A stretch of 64,000 nt of DNA from Takakia lepidozioides (Eukaryota; Streptophyta; Takakiopsida; Takakiales; Takakiaceae): assembly GCA_030704615.1 (NCBI GenBank), contig CM060731.1:87026756-87090755 (forward strand). Reading direction: 5' to 3'. A program made the position numbers and the translations under genes. Under the pieces are notes generated by a model. That model was given only the letters and a program-made list of their open reading frames with translations. It did no database searches and was not told where the DNA came from. Each line of letters begins with the position of its first letter. The first letter of the stretch is position 1. Below are positions 54,801-64,000 of the stretch, piece by piece.

Positions 54801-57794
54801 GGTGATGATCACGATTCCACACAGCAAGGGGATGTGCATTCTGAGGCTGAAGACAAAAAACGTGCAAAGAGGCAGGCCTCAAAGGCACAAGAAACTAATG
54901 CCAGATCCCAAAAGGCCACTGGGCTGAAGCCGCACAAGGTACAACTAAACTCTAAGGGGGAAGTAGACCAGGGGTGTGAGGGAAAGGATTACTGGCAGAG
55001 CTCCTTGCGGGGACTGTGCATCAGATATCTTGATCCTAGCATTTTGCTAGCAGACAAGCAGGACCCCAGTGACATGGCCAAGGTTAAGGAACCCATGGAT
55101 GAGGACTACCCTGAACCTATGAGCGTATCCAAGTTCCATGCAACATGTGGGAGGATTGTAAAAGTGTACCGTCAAAAACTGAAGTTGGGGTGGAAGGCTG
55201 GAGGTTCATGCCCTTCGAGTGTAGAGGCCACCCATTGGGATGCATTGGTGAAGTACTGGGAGTCCCCCAAGGGGCAGAAAGAGAGTGAGAACATGAAGAG
55301 AGCACGATGGACCAGTGTTACCAACCCATCGAGGGTTGGAAGAACAGGGATGGCTGGACAAGCAAGGCGCTTGGTAATATGAATACCTGCACCACATCTA
55401 TTAGTATATGTATATGTGTATACATATTTACATGGTCTATGTGCATGGAGTAGGACAGTGGAGGCGCCCTGTGAGTTTGTTGCAAAGTGGTGGTACAGTC
55501 TTGACTCTGTAAACTTGGAAATGATTTCATGAGTATGGGCTTACTTGTTTTTGTTGTGGCACTGGCAGAAGAAAGACCAAGCAAGTAGTCCAAGCTTGAC
55601 TAAGCTGGCACACGCCGCAAAGGTGGACAAAGGATATGGCTCCCAGTCATGTCATGACCTGAGGTAAATGTCGTGCCCTTACTTTGTCACTATTTAGATT
55701 TCTTGCATCAGCAGACAGACCATACAAACTCATATCTCCATGTTGTTTGGGTCTGTAGGGAGGAGGGAGTGCGATGCAGGCTCGACTATCGTGTCTTGAG
55801 GGCAGTGTGCTTGCTTTGTCAGAAACCCAGATCCCCACGATTGAGGGCACATTGAACACTATAAAAGCTGAAGTGGCTAAGGCTTCTGAGGATAATGCCA
55901 GAAAACTGGATGCATTGATGGCAATGATGGTGGGAATATCGACGCCCGCCCCTCCTCCAATTGCTATCCCAACATGTACTTTAATTGCACCACTGGATGA
56001 TGATGCAGGCTTGGAAGGCAACACTTTTGTGCAAGAGGTGGGTTGTTATCCTTCACCCCACATTTTTTTTTTTTGCGTCCCTAAAGTGTTTCTTGAGTTT
56101 GAGATGAGCTGTTGTGGTATGTTTTGCTTAGGTGCAGGAAGAAGCTCCACAAGTTGGGGAAAAGCCAGTTTCAACGGTTGAGAACCCTCTAATCACTATT
56201 GTACAGATGGGGCGCAAGGGGGCTCCTGAAAAATTGCCACGCAAGAAAGGAGGTGGAGGTGGGACAACACTGGCTACTAGTGATGACGTCTGCTCCACTG
56301 AGAGTGTTGGTAAGGGTGACAGTAGGGTGTTGGCAGACAAGAATGTACCTATTTCTCACCAGGCAACTTCCCCACAGAAAGAGGTACCTCCTCCCAGACT
56401 TTATCTTGTTTCATTTTCTTGGGCCGACTATCCGTCACTCTGTTACTCTCATGTATGATATATTTAATGGTGTGCGTGACACCAATAAAGCCATGAATGC
56501 ATTATGAACATGTTGGTAAGTACTCATGTACTATACCATGTTGTTTCTGGCATGTAAATAGGGGAGTAAAGCTGAGGAGCTTGCCCCAGCTGTCGTGAAG
56601 GGAGCTGAAAAGAAACACACACGAAAAGCTGAACGTGTGACCAGAGCCACTGCTGCCAAAGACAGTTTGAAAATGACTGATGCAATTGGCGACATAACAC
56701 CAGCATCTAGCGGGAGTAAGGATCAGGGCCTTGAGGAGGCACCTGGGGCAATTGCAAGATTGGGGGGATCAAAAGCGGCACATGTTGAGTCCATTGGAAG
56801 TCCATGGATTTTTATTTTTATTTTTGAGTCTATTGCTTTCAGTTTATTTAAAAAAAAATAGATAGTAGTATGTATAACATTCTTAGTAAAGCGTCATTCC
56901 TCAACCACTTGTCCATATACCACCTGGCACCTCTAGATTATAGGTTTGTATGTCTTTTTAGTAAAAAAACGACACCTCAAAAACCCAAAACATAAGATGC
57001 TATGGACTAGAGCAAATCAACTTGTTTTTAGGTACAAAATAGTCCATAGCTCTCAATTCCTAAGATAACTAGTCCATATAAAAGTGGATTTGGGTTGGAT
57101 TTAAAAATGACACCCCTAGTGTGTTTTCCTTTGTGGCATTGTATGAGTGTACATGATGTTTTTTCAGTCCATAAGATTTTATGTATAACATCTGCACTCC
57201 ACAGTAATCAACTTTAAAAGTCCATGGCTCTCTAGTACATGATTGTTTTTCTAAGGGGTGTTGGGGGCTGATGTTTGCAGGTTGAGAAAGCTGCTATTCA
57301 TACTTCCACATGCAGTGCACCAATTGCGCCTGCATCAAAGCCAACCCCCAAAAGTCAACCCCCTGCAATTGTCACAGATCCACTTATGCTACCAAAAGTA
57401 CTGTACTCTTTTCAATTTTTAATTGTAGTTGATGTTCCTCATTCTCTAGTTTTCAATACCATCAGTACATGTATGTCTTCGTGGTTGATTCATATGCACA
57501 TTTTGTGGTGGGTGTTGGGTGCAGTTTAAGTTGAAGGACAAAGTCCACCTGTATGATCCTTCATCACCACGACATAGGGCCGGCACTGGAGTTGTCACGG
57601 GTGTGCCTGACAAAGACACATATCACTGTCGAGTTAATCCTGAAGGCATATACCGTGTTGAGGTGCGGTATGTACATACTTCACATTGTGGCTTGCCTCA
57701 TCCTAATGAGGACGACGACCCACCGCAAACCGAGTTGGACCACGTCCTCGGTAGGAACACCCTTTGGCCAGAGAAGAACCTGAGGAGGGGCTAG
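54801..57794 (+). CDS. CACTA accessory gene (Transposase_24/TNP1-like), seven exons
   Basis: Exons with GT-AG sites: about 54801-55373, 55569-55663, about 55759-56037, 56132-56383, 56562-about 56810, 57281-57397, 57525-57794 (TAG). Exon 1 has a Lys-rich start and the Transposase_24-like block KYWESPKGQKESENMKRARW followed by GRTGMAG. Exon 3 is a short coiled coil (LEGSVLALSETQIPTIEGTL). Exons 4-6 are Lys/Ala/Pro-rich linkers. Exon 7 (VHLYDPSSPRHRAGTGVVTG, YRVEVRYVHTSHCGLPHP, LGRNTLWPEKNL) matches the C-terminal domain (DUF8039-like) of plant En/Spm accessory proteins, which bind the element's ends. Most junctions are phase 0, but the exon 2-3 join does not fit simply. The start codon is uncertain. 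Confidence 0.65.
56870..57215. repeat. AT-rich repeat in intron of accessory gene
   Basis: It shares the CTATGGAC/GTCCATAG arms and the GGTACAAAATAGTCC block with 52083-52137, and contains further AGTCCATA and AAGTCCATGG copies at 57168-57222. It is probably a MITE or its remnant inserted in the intron between exons 5 and 6. Confidence 0.4.
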
Positions 57795-58099
57795 AAGTAT
57801 GGTTCGCCCGGGCATAAGAATTGCTGGCAGTGAGGAAAAGGCAGGAAAGTAGTTCATGGCTTTTAGCATGCTTACGGAGACGTAGTGTACATGTAGTATG
57901 ACACCCTTTATCATGGCTGGATTTTGTTGACTCTGTTCCAGCACTTTCTCTCTTGGATTCTATTCTGTTTTTTGAATGGTGAATCTTCAAGAGTATTTGG
58001 GTATGCATATTCGCTTGGAATGTATGGGAATTGTATGAGAATGTATGAATCACTTACACACCACTCTGTTAGTGATATATGTAAGATTGTCACAGTAGG

Positions 58100-59690
58100 T
58101 GTCGCGCACCTCACTTCGGTAAGCTCCCCTTCAAGTCATAGTTACTCACTTTGATGCGCGCGCCTAATTCCTAAACTGGCCGCCAAGCCAACTCGGAGCT
58201 TCGGCAGCTCACCGGGACATAACGGTCCCCCTTTACTCCCCCACTTGACCCTCTCTCAATTTGGGCCAAGTGGAAATTCTCCTTGGTCAATGGCAGTCTG
58301 GAACAGCTCCCCACACCTTGGTCGCTTTCCGGCTCGCACGCTTACTCACTAGTTTTTGGTCACCAACGGGCTTGCACCGTTCTTGGGGTTACTACTCCCT
58401 ATATATACTTCTGTGACTGTCTGCGGGGGTTTCACAAACAACCATGCCATTTTATGGCGAACCACCACGAAAACCCTCGATTCCCGATGATGATTCGCGG
58501 TGAGTCTTGGCCCACTCACCACGGCCCCATTGGACTGTGACGAGTCCCAAGACTCCCCACGACTCCCACCACAAGGTCTCCGCCCCCATGGTGAGTCCTA
58601 TGCCACCCCCACTAAGTCCCACTAAGCTACCACCACCCCTCGTGGAACCACCCCCACCGCAACCCGGGTGCGGGGCTCCACCTAGTGAGCGCCTCCGCCT
58701 CCTTGAGTGCCTTTGGGCACTCAAGGGTGCTTCAGCCCCCGTATCTATTGTTGCCACTACCCCCACCACAGGGGTAGCCCCTCTTGTGTCCCGACCCCCT
58801 GCCCTCAAGGTGAAGGGCCGCGACACACATCCCTACCAACAGGGAGTCGATGTCCTCATCGACTTGTCCATTTTGTAGAAACGAACATCCAAGTTGTGGC
58901 GTCCCACATCAAGGAGTTTATTTCCGTACCATGGCGTCCCATGGCAAAGAACCAAACCCCCACTTGACTCTACTCTCCACTGCTAGTTCGGCCGACTTCC
59001 TCCAAGTCCTGGCCAAAGGTGGAGCCTCTCAAGCTCCTCCCAGTGCACTCTTCTTGGCCTACTTCAAGGCCAAGGAACGATCCTCCCCGAGGATCGAATC
59101 GTCTTACTGCAACAACATTGCTTGCGACCGCTCATGATGCCGCTTTTGGCATCACCTTGAGCAAGGGTTCACTTTGAACCCTTTTTTACTAGGAAGATAA
59201 CCTTGAACCAACCGTGCGCCGCAATCACTACAATTGGGTCCGCCTTGGAGTGTTGGCCTGAGGTACGGGAAAACACCGAAGCCGTACTACGACTTCGTCC
59301 CGAGGCTACACGATTATAGTATGTGAACGAAAGCACGTAGCTTCTGCGTTAGCCCGCACTCCAAGGCAACCCCCTCGGTAGCGCAGTTATAGTACGCGCA
59401 CTAGCACGTGAACTCCCAAAGAAGGCGCAAGTTTTCTTGCCCCTTGGATGGGAGTCACCCGATTTTGGCACTGTGCAAACACACGATTAATCCAATTTAC
59501 CTCTCCCACTTTTGTAAGCTAGCATGCATTCTACACACTAGCCAACCATTCCCATGCATCACCATTCCAAACAAAATAGGACACACAACATTTGGAAACC
59601 ATTTCATTTATAACAAAATTTGTACAATACAAGTTTTTGCAATCGGATTCCTGAGCTAGCTAAGCCGAGCTAAGCCGAGCTAAGCATGCA
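58100..59690 (-). mobile_element. 3' LTR of family-A chromovirus (minus strand)
   Basis: On the minus strand the LTR starts TGCATGCTTAGCTCGGC just after a polypurine tract and ends GAGGTGCGCGACA, giving TG...CA ends and a length of about 1.59 kb. A TATATATA stretch at 58401-58408 fits a promoter. Fragments of the same LTR lie at 1-482 (opposite strand) and 6978-7430. Short tandem GAGCTAAGCC units at 59661-59684 mark its 5' end. Confidence 0.75.
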
Positions 59691-59703
59691 TTTCCTCCCC
59701 CAC
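59691..59703 (-). promoter_or_regulatory. Polypurine tract of the chromovirus
   Basis: The minus strand reads GTGGGGGAGGAAA directly before TGCATGC. It is the primer for plus-strand synthesis, lies 20 bases after the integrase stop, and fixes the LTR boundary. Confidence 0.7.
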
Positions 59704-59724
59704 GCTCCAAGGTTGATGTCCCCA

Positions 59725-60069
59725 TCAACGCTTCTTCCGCTTTTGAGGTCGCCCCTCGAAAGCTGCAACCGCCTCGGATGCGTTTCCCATTTCTGAGGCA
59801 CACACCCAAGATGCCTCCACATGATGATAGCCTTTCCATTTTACGAGATACTCCGTTTCTCGATTCTTGAACCTCCTCGACTTAAGCACTGCCTCTACCT
59901 CATACTCAGGTTCATTTTCATGATCCAACAGCACACGTGGCGGACGCAACACTTGATGCCGATTCGGACGCGCTTCGTCTTTGAAGTAAGGCTTCAAAAG
60001 GGAGACGTGGAATACCGGATGCACCTTGCTGTTTGCCGGCAGCTCCAATTCATACACATCCTCATTCAT
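59725..60069 (-). pseudogene. Chromovirus integrase C-terminus with chromodomain
   Basis: The last 114 codons of a Ty3 chromovirus pol. VYELELPANSKVHPVFHVSL (the VFHVSLLKPY block closing the integrase) is followed by the chromodomain EYEVEAVLKSRRFKNRETEY and LVKWKGYHHVEASWV, and the protein ends in a basic tail, RPQKRKKR. The chromodomain steers integration to heterochromatin. Everything upstream is missing because an element with a GCTGCTATTTCATGAGC end has inserted at about 60073. Confidence 0.9.
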
Positions 60070-60073
60070 AAGG

Positions 60074-60250
60074 GGGCTGCTATTTCATGAGCGGCATGAG
60101 CATGAGCGGAAAAAAAAAAAACATGAGCAGACCATTGTAAGTCCACGGAAATAGGGTTAGGAGGCACGGAAATAGGGTCATGTGAAGTTGGAATGTGGCA
60201 CCAGTGGACTTGAAATGCAACATTTTATTGCATTTACTTGCCGAAAATGG
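60074..60250 (+). repeat. GCTCATG-type terminus, inward reading
   Basis: GGGGGCTGCTATTTCATGAG and CGGCATGAGCATGAGCGG, an A-run and CATGAGCAG are followed by GTCCACGGAAATAGGGTTAG. This is the reverse of 39787-39857 and resembles 48075. It is the left end of an element that runs off the window's right edge. Confidence 0.7.
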
Positions 60251-60520
60251 CTAAGTCCCAGATCTGACTAGGCCCGGAACTGGAAAAATGGCGCCGAATT
60301 TCCGATTTTGGTGCCAGTCAGATCTGGGACTTAGCCATTTTAGGCCCCGAACTAGAACAATGGCGTTTTTTTTTTTTTTTTTTTTTTTTCGGTGCCATTT
60401 TACCAGTTCGGGGCCTAAAATGGCTAAGTCCCAGATCTGACTGGGCCCGGAACTGGCAAAATGGCGCCGAATTTCCGATTTTGGTGCCAGCCACTCTAGG
60501 GACTTAGCCATTTTCGGCCC
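60250..60520. repeat. First palindromic satellite unit with poly(T) centre
   Basis: ATGGCTAAGTCCCAGATCTG and its reverse complement flank GGCGCCGAATTTCC cores around T24 at 60366-60389. It is the same unit as the 61-63 kb array, separated from it by about 500 bases of non-repetitive DNA (60520-61030) in which I see no gene. Confidence 0.8.
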
Positions 60521-61030
60521 TGAAAGTACCCACTGGCTATGCCTCTGCTTTCAAAAAACATGTGGTCAAACAAAAGTTGAGCCAATTGAACTCGCTCTAG
60601 TACTTGAGATGGAGAGTGGGTGAGGTCTGTATGGTGGAGTCTTTTAGCAAAGGTGCCATTGGCTTGACTTATATAACGTGATAGAATGGTTTCTCCTCTT
60701 TTCACCATTTCCGTATCACTAGAAGAAGACTTGCTTACATCTATAAGTGCAAGGTGTTAGCATAGTTAACACTTGTGTGTGGAAAAGAGCTTGATAGATA
60801 GCTCTTAAGTTACAAGCTGTTGCAGGGTTTGCAAGAAGAAAATCTTGTGGTGTTTATGTACAAGAGGAGGTCTTCAAGAAGAGCATCATTGAAAGTTTGA
60901 GAGCTTGTGAAGAAGCTCTTGTTCTGCAAGTGTTGCAGGGTTTGAGGAGTTCAAGAAGAGCTCAGGTGTTAAGGAAGCAAGTGGTGCATGTGTGGAGTAT
61001 GGTTTCAGCTTGTGGGAGTCTTCAACTTCC

Positions 61031-61729
61031 ATTTTTCCTGTTCGGGGCCGAAAATGGCTAAGTCCCAGATCTGACTGGGCCCAGAACTGGAAAAATGGCG
61101 CCGAATTTCCGATTTTGGGTGCCAGTCAGATCTGGGACTTAGCCGTTTTCGGCCCGGAACTAGAAAAATATCGGTTTTTTTTTTTTTTTTTAAATTTTCG
61201 GCGCGATTTATCCAGTTCGGGGCCGAAAATGGCTAAGTCCCAGATCTGACTGGGCCCAGAAATGGAAAAATGGCGCCGAATTTCCGATTTTGGGTGCCAG
61301 TCAGATCTGGGACTTAGCCGTTTTTGGCCCGAACTAGAAAAATGGCGTTTATTTATTTATTTTTATTTTATTTTTATTTTATTTTCGGCGCCATTTTTCC
61401 ATTTCGGGGCCGAAAATGGCTAAGTCCCAGATCTGACTGGCACCAAAATCGGAAAAATTCGGCGCCATTTTTCCAGTCATGCAGGTAATTCGAAGAGCGG
61501 ATGGATGGAAATCCGGCGCCGGATTACCATCCGCCAGCTAGGTCGGCGCGCAAAATTTCCGTCATGCAGGTAATTCGAAGAGCGGATGGATGAAAATCCG
61601 GCGCCGGATTTCCATCCATCCGCTCTTGGAATTACCTGCATGACTGGAAAAATGGCGCCGAATTTCCGATTTTGGGTGCCAGTCAGATCTGGGACTTAGC
61701 CGTTTTCGGCCCCCAACAAGAATAATGGC

Positions 61730-61767
<38 letters not shown>

Positions 61768-62477
61768 CGGCGACATTTTTCCATTTCGTTGCCGAAAATG
61801 GCTAAGTCCCAGATCTGACTGGCACCAAAATCGGAAATTCGGCGCCATTTTTCCAGTCATGCAGGTAATTCCAAGAGGGATGGATGGAAATCCGGAGCCG
61901 GATTTCCATCCACAAGATAAGTCGGCGCGCAAAATTTCCGTCATGCAGGTAATTCGAAGAGCGGATGGATGAAAATCCGGCGCCGGATTTCCATCCATCC
62001 GCTCTTGGAATTACCTGCATGACTGGAAAAATGGCGCCGAATTTCCGATTTTGGGTGCCAGTCAGATCTGGGACTTAGCCGTTTTCGGCCCCGACATGAA
62101 AAAATGGCGTTTTTTTTTTTTTTTTTTTTTTTTTTTGCGCCTTTTTTCCATTTCGGGGCCGTAAATGGCTAAGTCCCATATCTGACTTGCACCAAAATCG
62201 GAAATTCGGCGCCATTTTTCCAGTCATGCAGGTAATTCCAAGAGCGGATGGATGGAAATCCGGCGCCGGATTTCCATCCACCAGGTAAGTCGGCGCGCAA
62301 AATTTCCGTCATGCAAGTAATTCGAAGATCGGATGGATGAAAATCCGGCGCCGGATTTCCATCCATCCGCTCTTGGAATTACCTGCATGACTGGAAAAAT
62401 GGCGCCGAATTTCCGATTTTGGGTGCCAGTCAGATCTGGGACTTAGCCGTTTTCGGCCCCGACATGGAAAAATGGCG

Positions 62478-62508
<31 letters not shown>

Positions 62509-63110
62509 GCCTTTTTTCCATTTCGGGGCCGTAAATGGCTAAGTCCCATATCTGACTTGCACCAAAATCGGAAATTCGGCGCCATTTTTCCAGTCATGCA
62601 GGTAATTCCAAGAGCGGATGGATGGAAATCCGGCGCCGGATTTCCATCCACCAGGTAAGTCGGCGCGCAAAATTTCCGTCGCGCAGGTAATTCGAAGAGC
62701 GGATGGATGAAAATCCGGCGCCGGATTTCCATCCATCCGCTCTTGGAATTACCTGCATGACTGGAAAAATGGCGCCGAATTTCCGATTTTGGGTGCCAGT
62801 CAGAACTGGGACTTAGCCGTTTTCGGCCCCGACATGGAAAAATGGCGTTTTTTTTTTTTTTTTTTTTTTTTTTTTGGCGCCATTTTTCCATTTCGGGGCC
62901 GAAAATGGCTAAGTCCCAGATCTGACTTGCACCAAAATCGGAAATTCGGCGCCATTTTTCCAGTCATGCAGGTAATTCCAAGAGCGGATGGATGGAAATC
63001 CGGCGCCGAATTTCCATCCGCCAGCTAGGTCGGCGCGCAAAATTTCCGTCATGCAGGTAATTCGAAGAGCGGATGGATGGAAATTCGGCACCGGATTTCC
63101 ATCCGCAAGG
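61031..63110. repeat. Higher-order palindromic satellite, about 370 bp
   Basis: T-runs at 61175-61191, 61731-61767, 62110-62136, 62478-62506 and 62848-62875; the last three spacings are 379, 368 and 370 bases. Around each T-run the two flanks are near-perfect inverted copies carrying TGGCGCCGAATTTCCGATTT, CAGTCAGATCTGGGACTTAG and TTTTCGGCCCC. Between T-runs lies a second palindrome with GGAAATCCGGCGCCGGATTT and TCATGCAGGTAATTC. Long open frames on both strands here come from the symmetry and are not genes. Confidence 0.9.
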
Positions 63111-63650
63111 TTGGTCGGAGAGCGGATGGATGGAGATCCGGCACCGGATTTCCATCCTACAGGTAAGTGGAATCCCGGATGGATGGAAATCCGGCGCCGA
63201 ATTTCCATCCTGCAGGTAATTCGAAACCCGGATGGATGGAAATTCGGCGCCGAATTTCCATCCTGCAGGTAATTCGAATCCCGGATGGATGGAAATTCGG
63301 CGCCGGATTTCCATCCAGCAGGTAAGTGGAATCCCGGATGGATGGAAATCCGGCGCCGAATTTCCATCCTGCAGGTAATTCGAATCCCGGATGGATGGAA
63401 ATTCGGCGCCGGATTTCCATCCAGCAGGTAAGTGGAATCCCGGATGGATGGAAATCCGGCGCCGAATTTCCATCCTGCAGGTAAGTGGAATCCCGGATGA
63501 TTGGAAATTCGGCGCCGAATTTCCGTCCAGCAGGTAATTCGAATCCCGGATGGATGGAAATTCGGCGCCGCATTTCCATCCAGCAGGTTACTGGAATCCC
63601 GGATGGATCGAAATCCGGCGCCGAATTTCCATCCTGCAGGTATTTCATCG
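63110..63650. repeat. Palindromic minisatellite, about 53-bp unit
   Basis: CCCGGATGGATGGAAA recurs at about 63174, 63227, 63280 and onward, a period near 53. Each unit centres on a near-perfect 30-base palindrome, GGATGGAAATTCGGC plus its reverse complement, with variant units reading CCGGCGCCGAA. The linkers are TGCAGGTAATTCGAATCCC or AGCAGGTAAGTGGAATCCC. The 258-codon open frame on the minus strand is an artefact of the array. Confidence 0.9.
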
Positions 63651-63850
63651 CTGAGAATTACCTTCCTGCAGGTAATTCTGATCAATGAATTACCTTCCTG
63701 TAGGTAATTCTCAGCGATGAATTACCTTCCTGCAGGTAATTCTGAGCGAGGAATTACCTTCCTACCTTCATCGATAAGAATTACCTGCAGGAAGGTAATT
63801 CATCGATCAGAATTACCTGCAGGAAGGTAATTCTCAGCGATGAAATACCT
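63640..63850. repeat. Second palindromic repeat, GGTAATTC type
   Basis: GAATTACCTTCCTGCAGG, GGTAATTCTCAGCGATGAA and their reverse complements occur several times. 63650-63770 and 63775-63850 form one larger inverted repeat around 63770. Confidence 0.75.
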
Positions 63851-64000
63851 GCCTAATGGAAATTCGGCGCCGAATATCCATACGCCAGCGATCCGACTTA
63901 CCAGCTGGATGGAAATTCGGTGCCGGATTTCTATCCATCCGGTATTCAACTTACCTGCTGGATGGAAATTCGGCGCCGAATTTCCATCCATCCGGGATTC
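63851..64000. repeat. Palindromic minisatellite continuing to the window edge
   Basis: Two to three further GGAAATTCGGCGCCGAATTT units with diverged linkers (GACTTACCAGCTGGAT, CAACTTACCTGCTGGAT). The array continues beyond 64000. Confidence 0.8.

Noticed and set aside
63170-63650. Regular short repeats with spacers, resembling a CRISPR array
   Set aside because: The repeats are palindromic satellite units, the spacers are themselves nearly identical, and the context is plant nuclear DNA.
62909-63685. A 258-codon open frame on the minus strand, and several overlapping ones on both strands
   Set aside because: They are products of the palindromic minisatellite: the same peptide motif repeats, opposite strands are open because of symmetry, and there is no coding-like composition.
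1-64000. tRNA, rRNA or snRNA genes
   Set aside because: I saw no cloverleaf with A and B boxes and no rRNA-like stretch on either strand. A covariance-model scan would settle this.

Overview
The window reads as repeat-rich nuclear DNA of a land plant. The evidence is a protein with a chloroplast-type leader, PLS-type pentatricopeptide (PPR) relics, GT-AG introns of plant size, a plant initiator-Met primer-binding site in an LTR element, and MULE, CACTA and LINE transposase or reverse-transcriptase remains. The style of the PPR and MULE proteins and the low density of intact host genes suggest a large genome such as a fern or lycophyte. That placement is inference; no marker gene fixes the taxon.

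Layout. 1-3127: a piece of a long LTR (family A), a duplicated C-terminal piece of a MULE transposase, and two LINE-A pieces. 3128-6873: 5' part of a Ty3-type LTR element (LTR, PBS, two extra ORFs, broken gag, protease). 6978-7430: another family-A LTR piece. 7865-12263: the best host-gene island, with a chloroplast-type GNAT-fold gene on the minus strand and, head to head with it, a seven-exon peptidyl-tRNA hydrolase 2 (PTH2) gene on the plus strand. 13094-21823: a complete but decayed Ty3 element with both LTRs; its pol carries a dUTPase-like segment between protease and RT. 22000-25640: PPR relics ending in a 137-bp tandem array. 25996-26058: a perfect 27-bp inverted repeat. 26336-27376: a TTAA-flanked, piggyBac-like non-autonomous element. 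28433-37501: a host coiled-coil gene on the minus strand, pieced together from about 11 exons whose phases agree, with LINE-B insertions in its introns. 38170-39860: a LINE tail and a repeat terminus. 39982-41191: a SET-domain gene on the minus strand. 43076-48075: a LINE-B relic, then a MULE transposase gene with DDE residues and a SWIM finger, followed by GGCGCC-rich and GCTCATG-rich subterminal DNA. 48076-51154: a decayed CACTA TNP2-type gene, minus strand, interrupted by the MULE terminus. 52186-53545: LINE-A, minus strand. 54801-57794: a seven-exon CACTA accessory (Transposase_24/TNP1-like) gene. 58100-60069: the 3' LTR and integrase chromodomain of a chromovirus, minus strand. 60074-64000: a terminus like that of the MULE, leading into a large palindromic satellite.

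The probable functional host genes are the GNAT-like gene, PTH2, the coiled-coil gene and possibly the SET gene. The rest is a nested pile of class I and class II elements, several of which interrupt one another. The strongest unusual signals are the dUTPase-like segment in the Ty3 pol, the poly(T)-centred palindromic satellite joined to a MULE terminus, the TTAA/CCCC-ended element, and the frame-breaking tandem amplification of a PPR module.
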